A stretch of DNA of 10,797 bases from Lachnospiraceae bacterium UBA7027. GTDB taxonomy: Bacteria; Bacillota; Clostridia; Lachnospirales; Lachnospiraceae. Below the pieces are notes generated by a model. That model was not told the origin of the DNA, searched no databases, and worked only from the letters and a program-made list of their open reading frames with translations. How positions within the stretch are numbered: the first letter of the stretch is position 1; the number at the start of each line of letters is the position of its first letter. Shown here piece by piece: positions 1 to 7,123 of the stretch. The stretch covers positions 1 to 10,797 of the forward strand of contig DLBG01000151.1 of assembly GCA_002494135.1 (NCBI GenBank), in the 5' to 3' direction. Made by a program: the position numbers and the translations under genes.

Positions 1-221
1 AGAAGTCCGTGGTTAACATGTACACAGGTCAGCTGATCTCCGATAGCCTTAATTAAAAGCGCAGCCACTACGGAAGAATCCACTCCGCCGGAAAGTGCAA
101 GGAGCACCTTCTTGTCTCCAACCTGTTCCTGCACAAGCTTAATCTGCTCAGCGATAAACGCATCCGCAAGTTCCGGTGTTGTAATCCGGACCATATCGTC
201 CGGGCGTCTGATCTCACCCAT
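1..221 (-). CDS. guaA: GMP synthase, ATP-pyrophosphatase domain protein (partial, 3' part outside window)
   Basis: Only the first 73 codons are present; the gene runs off the left edge. The product should adenylylate XMP with ATP and aminate it to GMP in the last step of guanine nucleotide synthesis. What is visible is the start of the GuaA ATP-pyrophosphatase domain: the PP-loop SGGVDSS at residues 44-50, followed by VAALL and CVHVNHGL, all strongly GuaA-like. The ATG at 219-221 follows an excellent AGGAGGG (228-234) with a 6-nt spacer, and mgtE ends only 50 bp upstream. The protein therefore starts directly at the ATP-pyrophosphatase domain and has no N-terminal glutamine amidotransferase domain, unlike the usual ~510-aa GuaA. 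Similar amidotransferase-less proteins in Clostridia are often annotated as ExsB-family. Ammonia must come from a separate subunit or from free ammonium. The family call is firm; the domain order beyond residue 73 cannot be seen. Confidence 0.9.
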   Translation of the reverse strand, partial: MGEIRRPDDMVRITTPELADAFIAEQIKLVQEQVGDKKVLLALSGGVDSSVVAALLIKAIGDQLTCVHVNHGL

Positions 222-271
222 TTTTTACCCTCCTGATTTGTTGTTTATTATGTGTATGATACCCGAATAAG

Positions 272-1699
272 CTACATCGGTACCAGTTTAAATACCCCAA
301 GCAGCAGAATCCATGCCAATCCGTAATAGGTTACTACCGCTACAAGGTCGTTTACCGTGGTAATCAGCGGACCGGAAGCAACGGCCGGGTCCACCTTGAT
401 TCTGTGGAAAAACATGGGAATTAATGTTCCCACCAAACTGGATACCACCATGGAAGCAAGCAGCGCCAGTCCCACACAGCCGGAGATCAGAAATGCATTG
501 TCCGCCGGCAGTTTCTTAAAGATTAAAATGTAAAGGCCCACAAACAGGAATGTCACCGAGCCTAAGAATAAACCGTTACACAATCCGACCCGCATTTCTT
601 TCCAGACCAGACCGATTTTCTGTCCGGCAGTCAGTTCTTCGTCCATTAAAACACGAATCGTAACAGCTAACGACTGTGTTCCCACGTTGCCCGCCATGTC
701 CAGAATCAGGGACTGGAAGCACATAACGATGGGAAGAACGGCCACTACCGCCTCAAAGACACCCACAACGCTCGATACAATAATACCCAGCACCAAAAGC
801 GCAATCAGCCAGGGGAGTCTTTTTTTCATACTCTGAAAAGTTGTTTCGTGCAGATCTTCCTCTGCGGTCAAACCTGCCAGCTTTGCGTAATCATCACCCA
901 TCTCGTCATCAACTACTTCGACGATGTCCTGGGAGGTGATGACTCCGAGGATGGTTCCTTCATCCGATACGACAGGAATGGAATCCTCTGCGTAGTCCTT
1001 GATTCGTTCCAGGCTGTCGCTGATTTTATCATGGTCTCCTACCGTAGGGAAGGATGTGGAAATCAAATCCTCCAGCTTCGTTCCCTCGCGGGCGATAATC
1101 AGATCCTTTAAGTCCATCGCGCCGTAGAAATGATTCTCATCATCCACGGCATACAGAATGGAAATATTATCATTCTCACCGGCCTGTCTGACCAGTTCAC
1201 GCATGGCCTGGCGAACCGTTAAATTATAATGAATCTGAATAAAATTCGTGGTCATGATACTGCCGATTTCATCGTCCTCATAGGACAGAATCAGCTGTAC
1301 GTCACGGCTGGCATCTTCGTCCAGCAAGTCCACAATCTGCTTTTGAACGTCATCATCGAGTTCTTCCAAAACGTCGACCGCATCGTCGGAGTCCATGTTG
1401 GAAAGGATCTTGGCCGCACTCTCAATATTGAGTTCTGCAAAGTACTTGTCCGGATCATCCACATAGGCAAAAATCTCCGAAACGTACTCGGCGCCTAAAA
1501 GCGGGTATATTTTCTGGCGTTCCTCGGTCGTTAACGACTCTAAGGCATCCGCAATATCTTTTTCATGATAGTCATGCAGCTGGTCGCTTAATTCCTCCGC
1601 GGAAAGGGGACTTCGGAGTATGGCTACAAGTTCTTCTTCATAATCCTGGTCTTTTGAAGTCTGGTCATCCAAAATCTGCTCATTGAGTTCTTCTTCCAA
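272..1699 (-). CDS. mgtE: MgtE-type magnesium transporter/channel
   Basis: This is an Mg2+ channel of the cytoplasmic membrane, gated by cytosolic Mg2+ through its own soluble domains. With the start used here it has 475 aa, close to the family norm. Residues ~20-140 are the superhelical MgtE N domain, rich in Asp and Glu. Residues ~145-265 form two CBS domains. A linker helix leads to about five membrane segments (~295-475). Signatures are MAGNVGTQSLAV (335-346) and DPAVASGPLITTVND (437-451); D451 probably matches the pore aspartate (Asp432) of Thermus MgtE. The longer open frame upstream has no Shine-Dalgarno sequence. TTG at 1697-1699 lies 7 nt after AAAGGAGGA, so TTG is taken as the start. 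The gene has its own promoter. The leader is only about 55 nt, too short for an Mg2+ M-box riboswitch, so control is probably at the protein level. It is followed after 50 bp by the guaA-type gene. Confidence 0.95.
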   Translation of the reverse strand: MEEELNEQILDDQTSKDQDYEEELVAILRSPLSAEELSDQLHDYHEKDIADALESLTTEERQKIYPLLGAEYVSEIFAYVDDPDKYFAELNIESAAKILSNMDSDDAVDVLEELDDDVQKQIVDLLDEDASRDVQLILSYEDDEIGSIMTTNFIQIHYNLTVRQAMRELVRQAGENDNISILYAVDDENHFYGAMDLKDLIIAREGTKLEDLISTSFPTVGDHDKISDSLERIKDYAEDSIPVVSDEGTILGVITSQDIVEVVDDEMGDDYAKLAGLTAEEDLHETTFQSMKKRLPWLIALLVLGIIVSSVVGVFEAVVAVLPIVMCFQSLILDMAGNVGTQSLAVTIRVLMDEELTAGQKIGLVWKEMRVGLCNGLFLGSVTFLFVGLYILIFKKLPADNAFLISGCVGLALLASMVVSSLVGTLIPMFFHRIKVDPAVASGPLITTVNDLVAVVTYYGLAWILLLGVFKLVPM

Positions 1700-1761
1700 G
1701 AGTCCGTCCTCCTTTCTGCATAAAACGGCAAAAGCTGCCATGCACAAAAACGCGCACTATT

Positions 1762-1790
1762 ATTGTAATCTTTTTTGTTTTCTTAGACAA
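1762..1790 (-). promoter_or_regulatory. Sigma-A type promoter of mgtE
   Basis: On the minus strand TTGTCT (1785-1790) is followed by exactly 17 bp and then TACAAT (1762-1767). The spacer is A/T-rich. Transcription would start near 1755, about 55 nt upstream of the TTG start of mgtE. This promoter lets mgtE be expressed separately from the metallophosphoesterase gene that ends at 1810. Confidence 0.65.
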
Positions 1791-1804
1791 CGATAATTGT
1801 CGTT
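1789..1804. repeat. Near-perfect palindrome overlapping the mgtE -35 region
   Basis: AACGATAATTGTCGTT is an inverted repeat with a single mismatched pair. It touches the -35 hexamer of the mgtE promoter. On the plus strand it is followed by a T-run and so resembles a weak terminator, but no plus-strand gene ends here. It could be an operator for mgtE or merely the end of the upstream transcription unit; the sequence does not decide this. Confidence 0.35.
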
Positions 1805-1809
1805 TTTTT

Positions 1810-2778
1810 CTATCTTTGAGGCGGTCTCAAAGTCACCTCGACCGCATTGCCCTCATAGGCTGCTCCCGTCACAATCTGGCGCGTATTTGCGGTCAGGGCA
1901 TCGTTGCGGTAAAAATGAATATGCCCTGCCAGAACAAGTACCACGGGACTGTCTTTTGCAAGTACCAGATTCCGGAATTCCTGAGTGGTTTCATTCATGT
2001 AACAGCCTTCCGGTCCGATGGAAACTCTGGAATGACCGTCATCGGAAGCTCCCCAGATATCCTTGCAGGCCTGAACGAATTCGCTGCCCGCTTCTTTGGG
2101 TTCTAAGGGCACATGTAGGCATACCACCATGGGTTTCCCTTTCTTAGCGACCTCTTTATAGGCCTTAAGCGCTTCTTCGGAAATCTGGTTGTTTTCATCG
2201 TCTGCGGAGAAAACCACTAAATCGTCATACTCCGCAATGCGATAATTATTGATTCCGTGAATTTCAAAAAGGCGGCTCTTGTACTGCGTGTATGCCGTCT
2301 CGGAGAAATACTCGTTTCCGTATTCGAAATCATGATTTCCGGTCAGATAAAGAAACGGTGTCTTAAGCGATGACGTCTGCTCGTAAACATAGTCTACGGA
2401 AGCATACATGGCGGAATCGATGATATCCCCGCCGAGAATAATGATGTCCGACTCGTCTTTCTCCGCTCTCTTTAAAAGCTGTTTAAAATACTGATGACCC
2501 GGTATCCCGTTTGTCGTAAAAGAAGCCTGACGGCTCAGTGCCTTACTCTTAACGTCCGGATCCCGGTCATCCACAAGACTGATATGTGAATCGGCTATCA
2601 GAAATATTTTATATTCTTCGGATAACCCGCTCACCGTAAGGGTATTTTCGGCCACATGTAATATGTTTACCGGCAGGCGCAGCTTTGAGAAGATTTTCAT
2701 GCCCAAAAACACAATAAGCGCCAGAATCAAAACCGCGAGGACGGCAAATACGATTTTTAAGGTTTTTTTCGTGTTCAT
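1810..2778 (-). CDS. Membrane-anchored calcineurin-like metallophosphoesterase (YkuE-like)
   Basis: A 322-aa protein with a short basic N-terminus, one hydrophobic segment (residues ~8-28) and a calcineurin-like phosphoesterase domain (~56-315). The five metal-binding blocks of the family are present in order: ADSH (D63, H65), GGDIID (D118), GNHD (N148, H149), LHVPLE (H222) and GHIH (H286, H288). The domain should therefore hold a dinuclear metal centre and hydrolyse a phosphate ester. The positive-inside rule for MNTKK places the catalytic domain outside the membrane, as for the envelope enzyme YkuE. The substrate is unknown and could be a lipid-linked or cell-wall phosphate. Its ATG overlaps the stop of the upstream EAL gene as ATGA (2775-2778), and its Shine-Dalgarno GGAGG lies inside the last codons of that gene. 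This indicates translational coupling. No convincing terminator follows. Confidence 0.88.
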   Translation of the reverse strand: MNTKKTLKIVFAVLAVLILALIVFLGMKIFSKLRLPVNILHVAENTLTVSGLSEEYKIFLIADSHISLVDDRDPDVKSKALSRQASFTTNGIPGHQYFKQLLKRAEKDESDIIILGGDIIDSAMYASVDYVYEQTSSLKTPFLYLTGNHDFEYGNEYFSETAYTQYKSRLFEIHGINNYRIAEYDDLVVFSADDENNQISEEALKAYKEVAKKGKPMVVCLHVPLEPKEAGSEFVQACKDIWGASDDGHSRVSIGPEGCYMNETTQEFRNLVLAKDSPVVLVLAGHIHFYRNDALTANTRQIVTGAAYEGNAVEVTLRPPQR

Positions 2779-4922
2779 TCCGCTGCCTCCGCAGGTACTT
2801 CTGCTGCCTCGGCGGCAGGTGTTTCGGCAACGGGTGCCTGCGCCGCTCCTGCTGCCGCAGATTCCTCAACATCTTCCTGCGTCGCAACACCGTTTGCCAT
2901 CTTCTTTTCGTAATCTTCAGGCGGCATCGGTCTTGCAAAATAGAAGCCCTGAATCATATCGCAGCCCTGACGTGCCAGGAAATCCACCTGCTCTTTTAAT
3001 TCAACACCTTCGGCAACCGTTTCCATGTGCAGACTCTTCGCCAGGCGAATCGCCTCGGAAACAACAATCTCTCCCCTTTCGTTGTCGAGATCCCCGCTGA
3101 AAAATCCCGCATCGAGTTTCAGAATATTAAGCGGCATATCCTTTAAGGAATTTAAAGAAGAATAACCGGATCCGAAATCATCCATGGAAACCATGAACCC
3201 ATACTCCTGCAATTTCCGGATGGTGGTAACCAATGCCTTCTTATCATCAAAGAATGCACTCTCGGTAATCTCAAGTTCCAGCAGATCATGAGGACAGCCG
3301 GCTTCATCCACCATATCGCGGATCTGCTCGGCCAGGTCATTTTCGATAAAGTGCGCACGGGATACGTTTACGGAAACCGGCACGCAACGGTATCCGGCAT
3401 CCAGCCATTTCTTCTGGTCCCTTGCCACGTGTGAGATCATGTAATGATCGATATTAACGATGAACCCGTTCTTTTCGAAAATCGGAATAATGGTATTCGG
3501 AGCCTTCATCCCGTGTTTCGGGGAATTCCAGCGAATCAGTGCCTCCGCACCCTTTAATTCTCTTGTTCTCGGATCATATTTGGGCTGATAGTAAATGATA
3601 TACTCATTATTATCCAGTGCAGACTGCTGTTCCGCATGAACGGTATCAATCCATCTCTGTTCCTCCACAAGATTCTCGTCAAAGAAAGCATATCCGGAGT
3701 CATCGCTTTCTTCCAGCGTCGATCTTGCCGTACAGGCATCGTTATAAACCTTCTCAAGATTGAGATTATTTCTTCGTTCAATCTTGCCCTTTTCATTGAC
3801 GGTAACCGGCAAAAGTTCCGCACCGACATGAAAGGCAAAACGGTGTGTCGGGTCCATGGACTCAAGGTCCTCAATCAGTTTTGCTATCCAGGCATCCAGT
3901 TCCTCTTTGGTCGTATACTGCTTCAGCAGTGCAAAATTTGCGGACGCATAATGTGCGCAGATTTCTTTTTTGTTCAGTTTTCCGCTTACAAGCTTGTTTA
4001 CCTTCCTTAAGAGTTCCTCGCCTTCCTCCACCGAATGGCAGACACAGAAATTCCGGTATTTGACAAATACCAGATCCAGTATTGCATAATTGGACTTCCG
4101 GCTTTTTCCGTGACGCAGGAAAAACTCTCCGCGCACCAGAAAATGCATCCAGTTATGGTCTTTTGTAACAGGATCCAGAAAGAAGATGTGTGTCATCTTT
4201 CTCTGGCTGGTTGTGGTTGTAATAAAGTTTACCAGAACGAGAACAAAGACGGTAAACAGCTGGAATCCGATTGCCAGTGCAAACAGAATCATGAAGATAC
4301 TGTCGCGGATATTGGCTTTGAAATATGCCTTTGCAAAGAACTGTTCCTGCCCGTCATTAATTTCCACACAGAACCAGAACGGCAATGCCAGAGCAACCTC
4401 GTTCGTATTCTCTTTCTGCCCGGCCTGTTTGGTATAGCTGGCGTTTTTTTCAAGCATCCATTTGAGCAATTTTTCGGGATCGATTTCAAGTTCTCCTTCC
4501 TCGTCTCCTTTTTCAAATACAAAAGAATCCGACTCCTTGTCGAGATAAACCCGGACCCCTCTGGAGAAATCGGACAGACTCAGCCGGCCGTTTTTGTCAC
4601 TGCAGGTATTCTCTCCCTGCTGATACACAATGTTACCGTTCGCATCTTTCACAAAGAAATCCCGGTACTCGTTTTCCACCAAAAGCCCCGGCTCGTCCAA
4701 TCCCGCTTTTTGGGCTTTTTCATACGTATTTGCCATCTGCGCGACTGCATTGTATTCTCCCGTCATCTTGGAATCCGCGACGTAAGAAAGAAAAGCACTG
4801 ATAAACAATGAAACAAAAACGATTGTCAAAAAAGTTGCAATAATAAAGCAAACCAGGGTAATCCATATATTACCCTTCTTAAACTTCCGGAGATTGGCAT
4901 CCGCCTTTTTTCTTCTGGCCAT
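2775..4922 (-). CDS. Membrane-bound c-di-GMP phosphodiesterase: sensor region, degenerate GGDEF, intact EAL
   Basis: A 715-aa inner-membrane signalling protein predicted to hydrolyse cyclic di-GMP to pGpG in the cytoplasm. Membrane segments at ~18-47 and ~208-235 enclose ~160 residues of extracytoplasmic sensor; the FFVKDANGNIVY stretch suggests a Cache/PAS-like fold. A GGDEF-fold domain follows (~245-415). It keeps the DPVT entry motif (250-253), but its signature loop reads ASANF (326-330) in place of GGDEF, so it should not make c-di-GMP. The EAL domain (~435-675) has all expected metal and catalytic residues: E460 of EAL, N519, E551 and E554 (EITE), D581-D582 (DDFGSGYSSL), K602, E638 (AEGVE) and Q658 (IQGFYF). 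The C-terminal ~28 residues are an Ala/Glu/Pro tail of unknown use. The ATG is preceded by AAGGAAGGGA. The gene lies 54 bp after the histidine kinase gene and its stop overlaps the next ATG. Confidence 0.92.
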   Translation of the reverse strand: MARRKKADANLRKFKKGNIWITLVCFIIATFLTIVFVSLFISAFLSYVADSKMTGEYNAVAQMANTYEKAQKAGLDEPGLLVENEYRDFFVKDANGNIVYQQGENTCSDKNGRLSLSDFSRGVRVYLDKESDSFVFEKGDEEGELEIDPEKLLKWMLEKNASYTKQAGQKENTNEVALALPFWFCVEINDGQEQFFAKAYFKANIRDSIFMILFALAIGFQLFTVFVLVLVNFITTTTSQRKMTHIFFLDPVTKDHNWMHFLVRGEFFLRHGKSRKSNYAILDLVFVKYRNFCVCHSVEEGEELLRKVNKLVSGKLNKKEICAHYASANFALLKQYTTKEELDAWIAKLIEDLESMDPTHRFAFHVGAELLPVTVNEKGKIERRNNLNLEKVYNDACTARSTLEESDDSGYAFFDENLVEEQRWIDTVHAEQQSALDNNEYIIYYQPKYDPRTRELKGAEALIRWNSPKHGMKAPNTIIPIFEKNGFIVNIDHYMISHVARDQKKWLDAGYRCVPVSVNVSRAHFIENDLAEQIRDMVDEAGCPHDLLELEITESAFFDDKKALVTTIRKLQEYGFMVSMDDFGSGYSSLNSLKDMPLNILKLDAGFFSGDLDNERGEIVVSEAIRLAKSLHMETVAEGVELKEQVDFLARQGCDMIQGFYFARPMPPEDYEKKMANGVATQEDVEESAAAGAAQAPVAETPAAEAAEVPAEAAE

Positions 4923-4976
4923 TTGTTCCCTTCCTTCGCACCTTTCCCAGTTTGCGAACCACTTTTACACCTGTGA

Positions 4977-6341
4977 TTATAAAATCACTTCAAACTGAAT
5001 GGACTTTCCGTCCGAACTTACTGCGCTCACTTTCCCCTTATGAGCCTCGGCTATCGATTTTACAATGGATAACCCGATTCCGGAACCTCCCTTTTTCGAG
5101 TTTCTCGATTCATCGGGACGATAAAATCTCTCAAAGAGCTGATCTTTGTTTCCCGCCTCCATTGTTTCCGTTGTATTCCAGACCGTAATCCGGTTTTTCT
5201 TTCCTTTTCGTCCAAGACCGATTTTAATGATTCCCTTTTCTCCGTCTTCCGGCACTGCCGCGTATTTCGTGGCGTTTTCGATTAAAAGACCGACCATCTG
5301 GCGGATCTTTTTCTCATCACCGTGATAACCGATGCTTTCTTTCACATCCGTAACAAATTCCTGATTGTTGCGCTCCGCCACGGGCAGATACGCTTCCGCC
5401 GTTTCCCTGACCGCGTCGCTTAAGGAAAAATCCGTCATTTCAAGCTCGCCGCTTTCATCGAGCCTCGAAAGTGTTACCATCTGCTCCACAAGACCGGTCA
5501 TGCGCTTCACCTGTTTTTTGATGCTTCTGCTCCACTCGCTTTCCTCGGACTCCATTTCCATGACTTCCACATTGGCGGAAATAATGGTGAGGGGTGTTTT
5601 GAGTTCATGGCTGGCATCGGTGATAAAACGCTTCTGTTTACGGTCACTTTCCTCAACAGGTCTGAAAACCTTCTTTGAAAAAATACATACCAGAACAAAA
5701 ACCGCCAAAAGACCGATTCCCGAAAGAATCAGGCTGTATCGGAGCACTTTGTAAAAGTTCTTTTTTTCCCTGGAAAGATCCAGAAATACCGCAAGTGTTC
5801 CGTCGTTTTCAACGCTCTGAACCCGGTAACGGTAGTTTCCGTAGTTTCCTTTCGTCCTTCCGATCCGCTGAAAGGTCCGGATGACACTTTGCGCATATGC
5901 TTTCGCATCCTCCCCGGAAACGGATGCAATCCGGCCGAGGTATAACAAATACTGCTCTTCTGCCGTTTCGGAATATTCCACGCTGAAAAACCTGGTTTCG
6001 TAAGGAGTCTCGTTGGAGAAGTTCTGGCGGCGGTCACCGAACAGTTTTCTGTCCCCGTCCGAGCGGAACCTGCCGTTTTCATCCGGCAGCTCGGGAGGCT
6101 GTCCTTCCCCTTCTCTTTTATCCGGTGTCATACGGTCCGGCTCATCGAAATTCACCCGGCGTCCCATAAAGACATCCGGAAACTGTCCGCCGTTCTCCGC
6201 AAGAATATCCAAAAGAGCATCCGCGCCCGAATTCATCGAAACATAGTTTGCGATATTCAGCGCTCCGACAATGACTGCCAGCACCGCAAAGGTCGACAGC
6301 ATAGCAACCAGTATGAATTGTCTTCTGAGTTTTTTTATCAT
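4977..6341 (-). CDS. Sensor histidine kinase of the OmpR-partner type
   Basis: A 454-aa membrane histidine kinase that should autophosphorylate and pass phosphate to the regulator encoded immediately upstream. Two membrane segments (~8-30 and ~203-222) flank an extracytoplasmic region of ~170 residues. Its first half (about 60-110) is very hydrophilic and rich in Arg, Asp, Glu and Pro; no named sensor domain is recognised. No HAMP domain is apparent: the second segment leads almost directly to the DHp helix with SHELKTPL, H245 being the phosphoacceptor. The ATPase domain shows the N box ENATKY (N356), F box FERFYRPDESR and G2 box GGSGIGLSI. The G1 position reads WNTTETM instead of DxGxG, as in a subgroup of clostridial kinases where Asn replaces Asp. 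The start codon overlaps the regulator's stop as ATGA (6338-6341), the normal arrangement for a cognate pair. Confidence 0.93.
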   Translation of the reverse strand: MIKKLRRQFILVAMLSTFAVLAVIVGALNIANYVSMNSGADALLDILAENGGQFPDVFMGRRVNFDEPDRMTPDKREGEGQPPELPDENGRFRSDGDRKLFGDRRQNFSNETPYETRFFSVEYSETAEEQYLLYLGRIASVSGEDAKAYAQSVIRTFQRIGRTKGNYGNYRYRVQSVENDGTLAVFLDLSREKKNFYKVLRYSLILSGIGLLAVFVLVCIFSKKVFRPVEESDRKQKRFITDASHELKTPLTIISANVEVMEMESEESEWSRSIKKQVKRMTGLVEQMVTLSRLDESGELEMTDFSLSDAVRETAEAYLPVAERNNQEFVTDVKESIGYHGDEKKIRQMVGLLIENATKYAAVPEDGEKGIIKIGLGRKGKKNRITVWNTTETMEAGNKDQLFERFYRPDESRNSKKGGSGIGLSIVKSIAEAHKGKVSAVSSDGKSIQFEVIL

Positions 6342-7027
6342 TCCTTACTTCCCTTTTCCGTTTTGATCAGTGAGTAACCCTGATTGCGTACGGCTTTGAT
6401 CTCCGCGCCGGCGCCGAGGGAAGCCAGTTTTTTTCTTAAGTTCGAGATATAGACCCAGACCACATTGATTTCCGTATCGGAATCATAGCCCCAGATTTTT
6501 TCCATAAAACGGTCCGTGGAAATCACCTGGCCCGGATTGGCCATAAGCATTTCCATCATCTGGAAATCCTTGTTTGCAAGACGAATCTTTTCCTCTCCCA
6601 CGCTCATCTCGAAAACGGAACGGTCAAGGCTTATATTTTCAAAAGTCAGAATGTTGTCGGTCAAACTGCTCTGACGTCTGGTAATGGCACGTATTCTTGC
6701 CAGAAGTTCTTTCATGACAAACGGCTTTGCCAGATAATCGTCCGCTCCCGCATCCAGCCCCGCAACCTTGTCATCGATTTCGGACTTTGCTGTAAGTAAA
6801 AGGACCGGTACCCGGTTCTTCTTTGCCCGAATGGTTCGAAGGACCTCAAGGCCGTTTTTTTTCGGCATCATAATATCCAGAATCACGCCGTCATACTCGG
6901 ACATTTCCAGATAATCCAGCGCTTCCTCACCGTCATAAACGCAGTCCACGGAATAATTGTTATGTTTTAAAACCGCGGCCAGAGCCTGGTTTAATTCCAC
7001 TTCGTCTTCCGCCAGTAAAAGTTTCAT
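6338..7027 (-). CDS. OmpR/PhoB-family response regulator
   Basis: A 229-aa two-component transcription factor of standard length. The receiver domain (1-115) has the acidic pair E7-D8, phosphoacceptor D51 in ILDIMMP, switch residue T79 and K101-P102. The C-terminal winged helix (~125-225) has a recognition helix around 187-200 and the wing AVRNQGYSL (212-220). The ATG is preceded by AGGAGG. The gene sits between the carbohydrate-binding lipoprotein gene and its kinase partner, so autoregulation of this set is likely. Target sites are not proven; candidates are the direct repeats at 8443-8461. The 96-bp gap to the lipoprotein gene holds a strong hairpin, so it may be expressed at a different level from that gene. 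Confidence 0.95.
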   Translation of the reverse strand: MKLLLAEDEVELNQALAAVLKHNNYSVDCVYDGEEALDYLEMSEYDGVILDIMMPKKNGLEVLRTIRAKKNRVPVLLLTAKSEIDDKVAGLDAGADDYLAKPFVMKELLARIRAITRRQSSLTDNILTFENISLDRSVFEMSVGEEKIRLANKDFQMMEMLMANPGQVISTDRFMEKIWGYDSDTEINVVWVYISNLRKKLASLGAGAEIKAVRNQGYSLIKTEKGSKE

Positions 7028-7054
7028 ATTGTCCTCCTCTGCAAAGGGGTAAAC

Positions 7055-7089
7055 AATAATATCCGGGGTATAAAATCCCGGATACTATT
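7055..7089 (-). terminator. Stem-loop between lipoprotein and response regulator genes (attenuator or processing site)
   Basis: On the minus strand AATAGTATCCGGG (7077-7089) pairs with CCCGGATATTATT (7055-7067). That gives a 13-bp stem with one G-T pair and a 9-base loop. What follows is GTTTACCCC rather than a clean T-run, so it is at best a leaky terminator. It may set the ratio of lipoprotein to regulator mRNA or protect the 3' end of the upstream message. Confidence 0.5.
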
Positions 7090-7115
7090 TTCCCATAAAT
7101 GATTGTTTTTTTCAA
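7087..7115 (-). promoter_or_regulatory. Possible internal promoter before the response regulator gene
   Basis: TTGAAA (7110-7115), a 17-bp spacer and GAAAAT (7087-7092) match the sigma-A consensus 5/6 and 4/6. Transcription would start inside the hairpin at 7055-7089. This is weak support for separate expression of the regulator and kinase. Confidence 0.25.
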
Positions 7116-7123
7116 CTGTCCGC

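Noticed and set aside
1700..1747. Sixteen extra N-terminal residues for MgtE from an upstream TTG or ATG.
   Set aside because: The Shine-Dalgarno AAAGGAGGA lies inside this stretch and is correctly spaced only for the TTG at 1697-1699.
4035..4811. A 258-codon plus-strand open frame opposite the EAL gene.
   Set aside because: It lies entirely antisense to a gene with complete EAL catalytic motifs, has no convincing ribosome binding site or promoter, and its translation shows no domain. It is a shadow frame.
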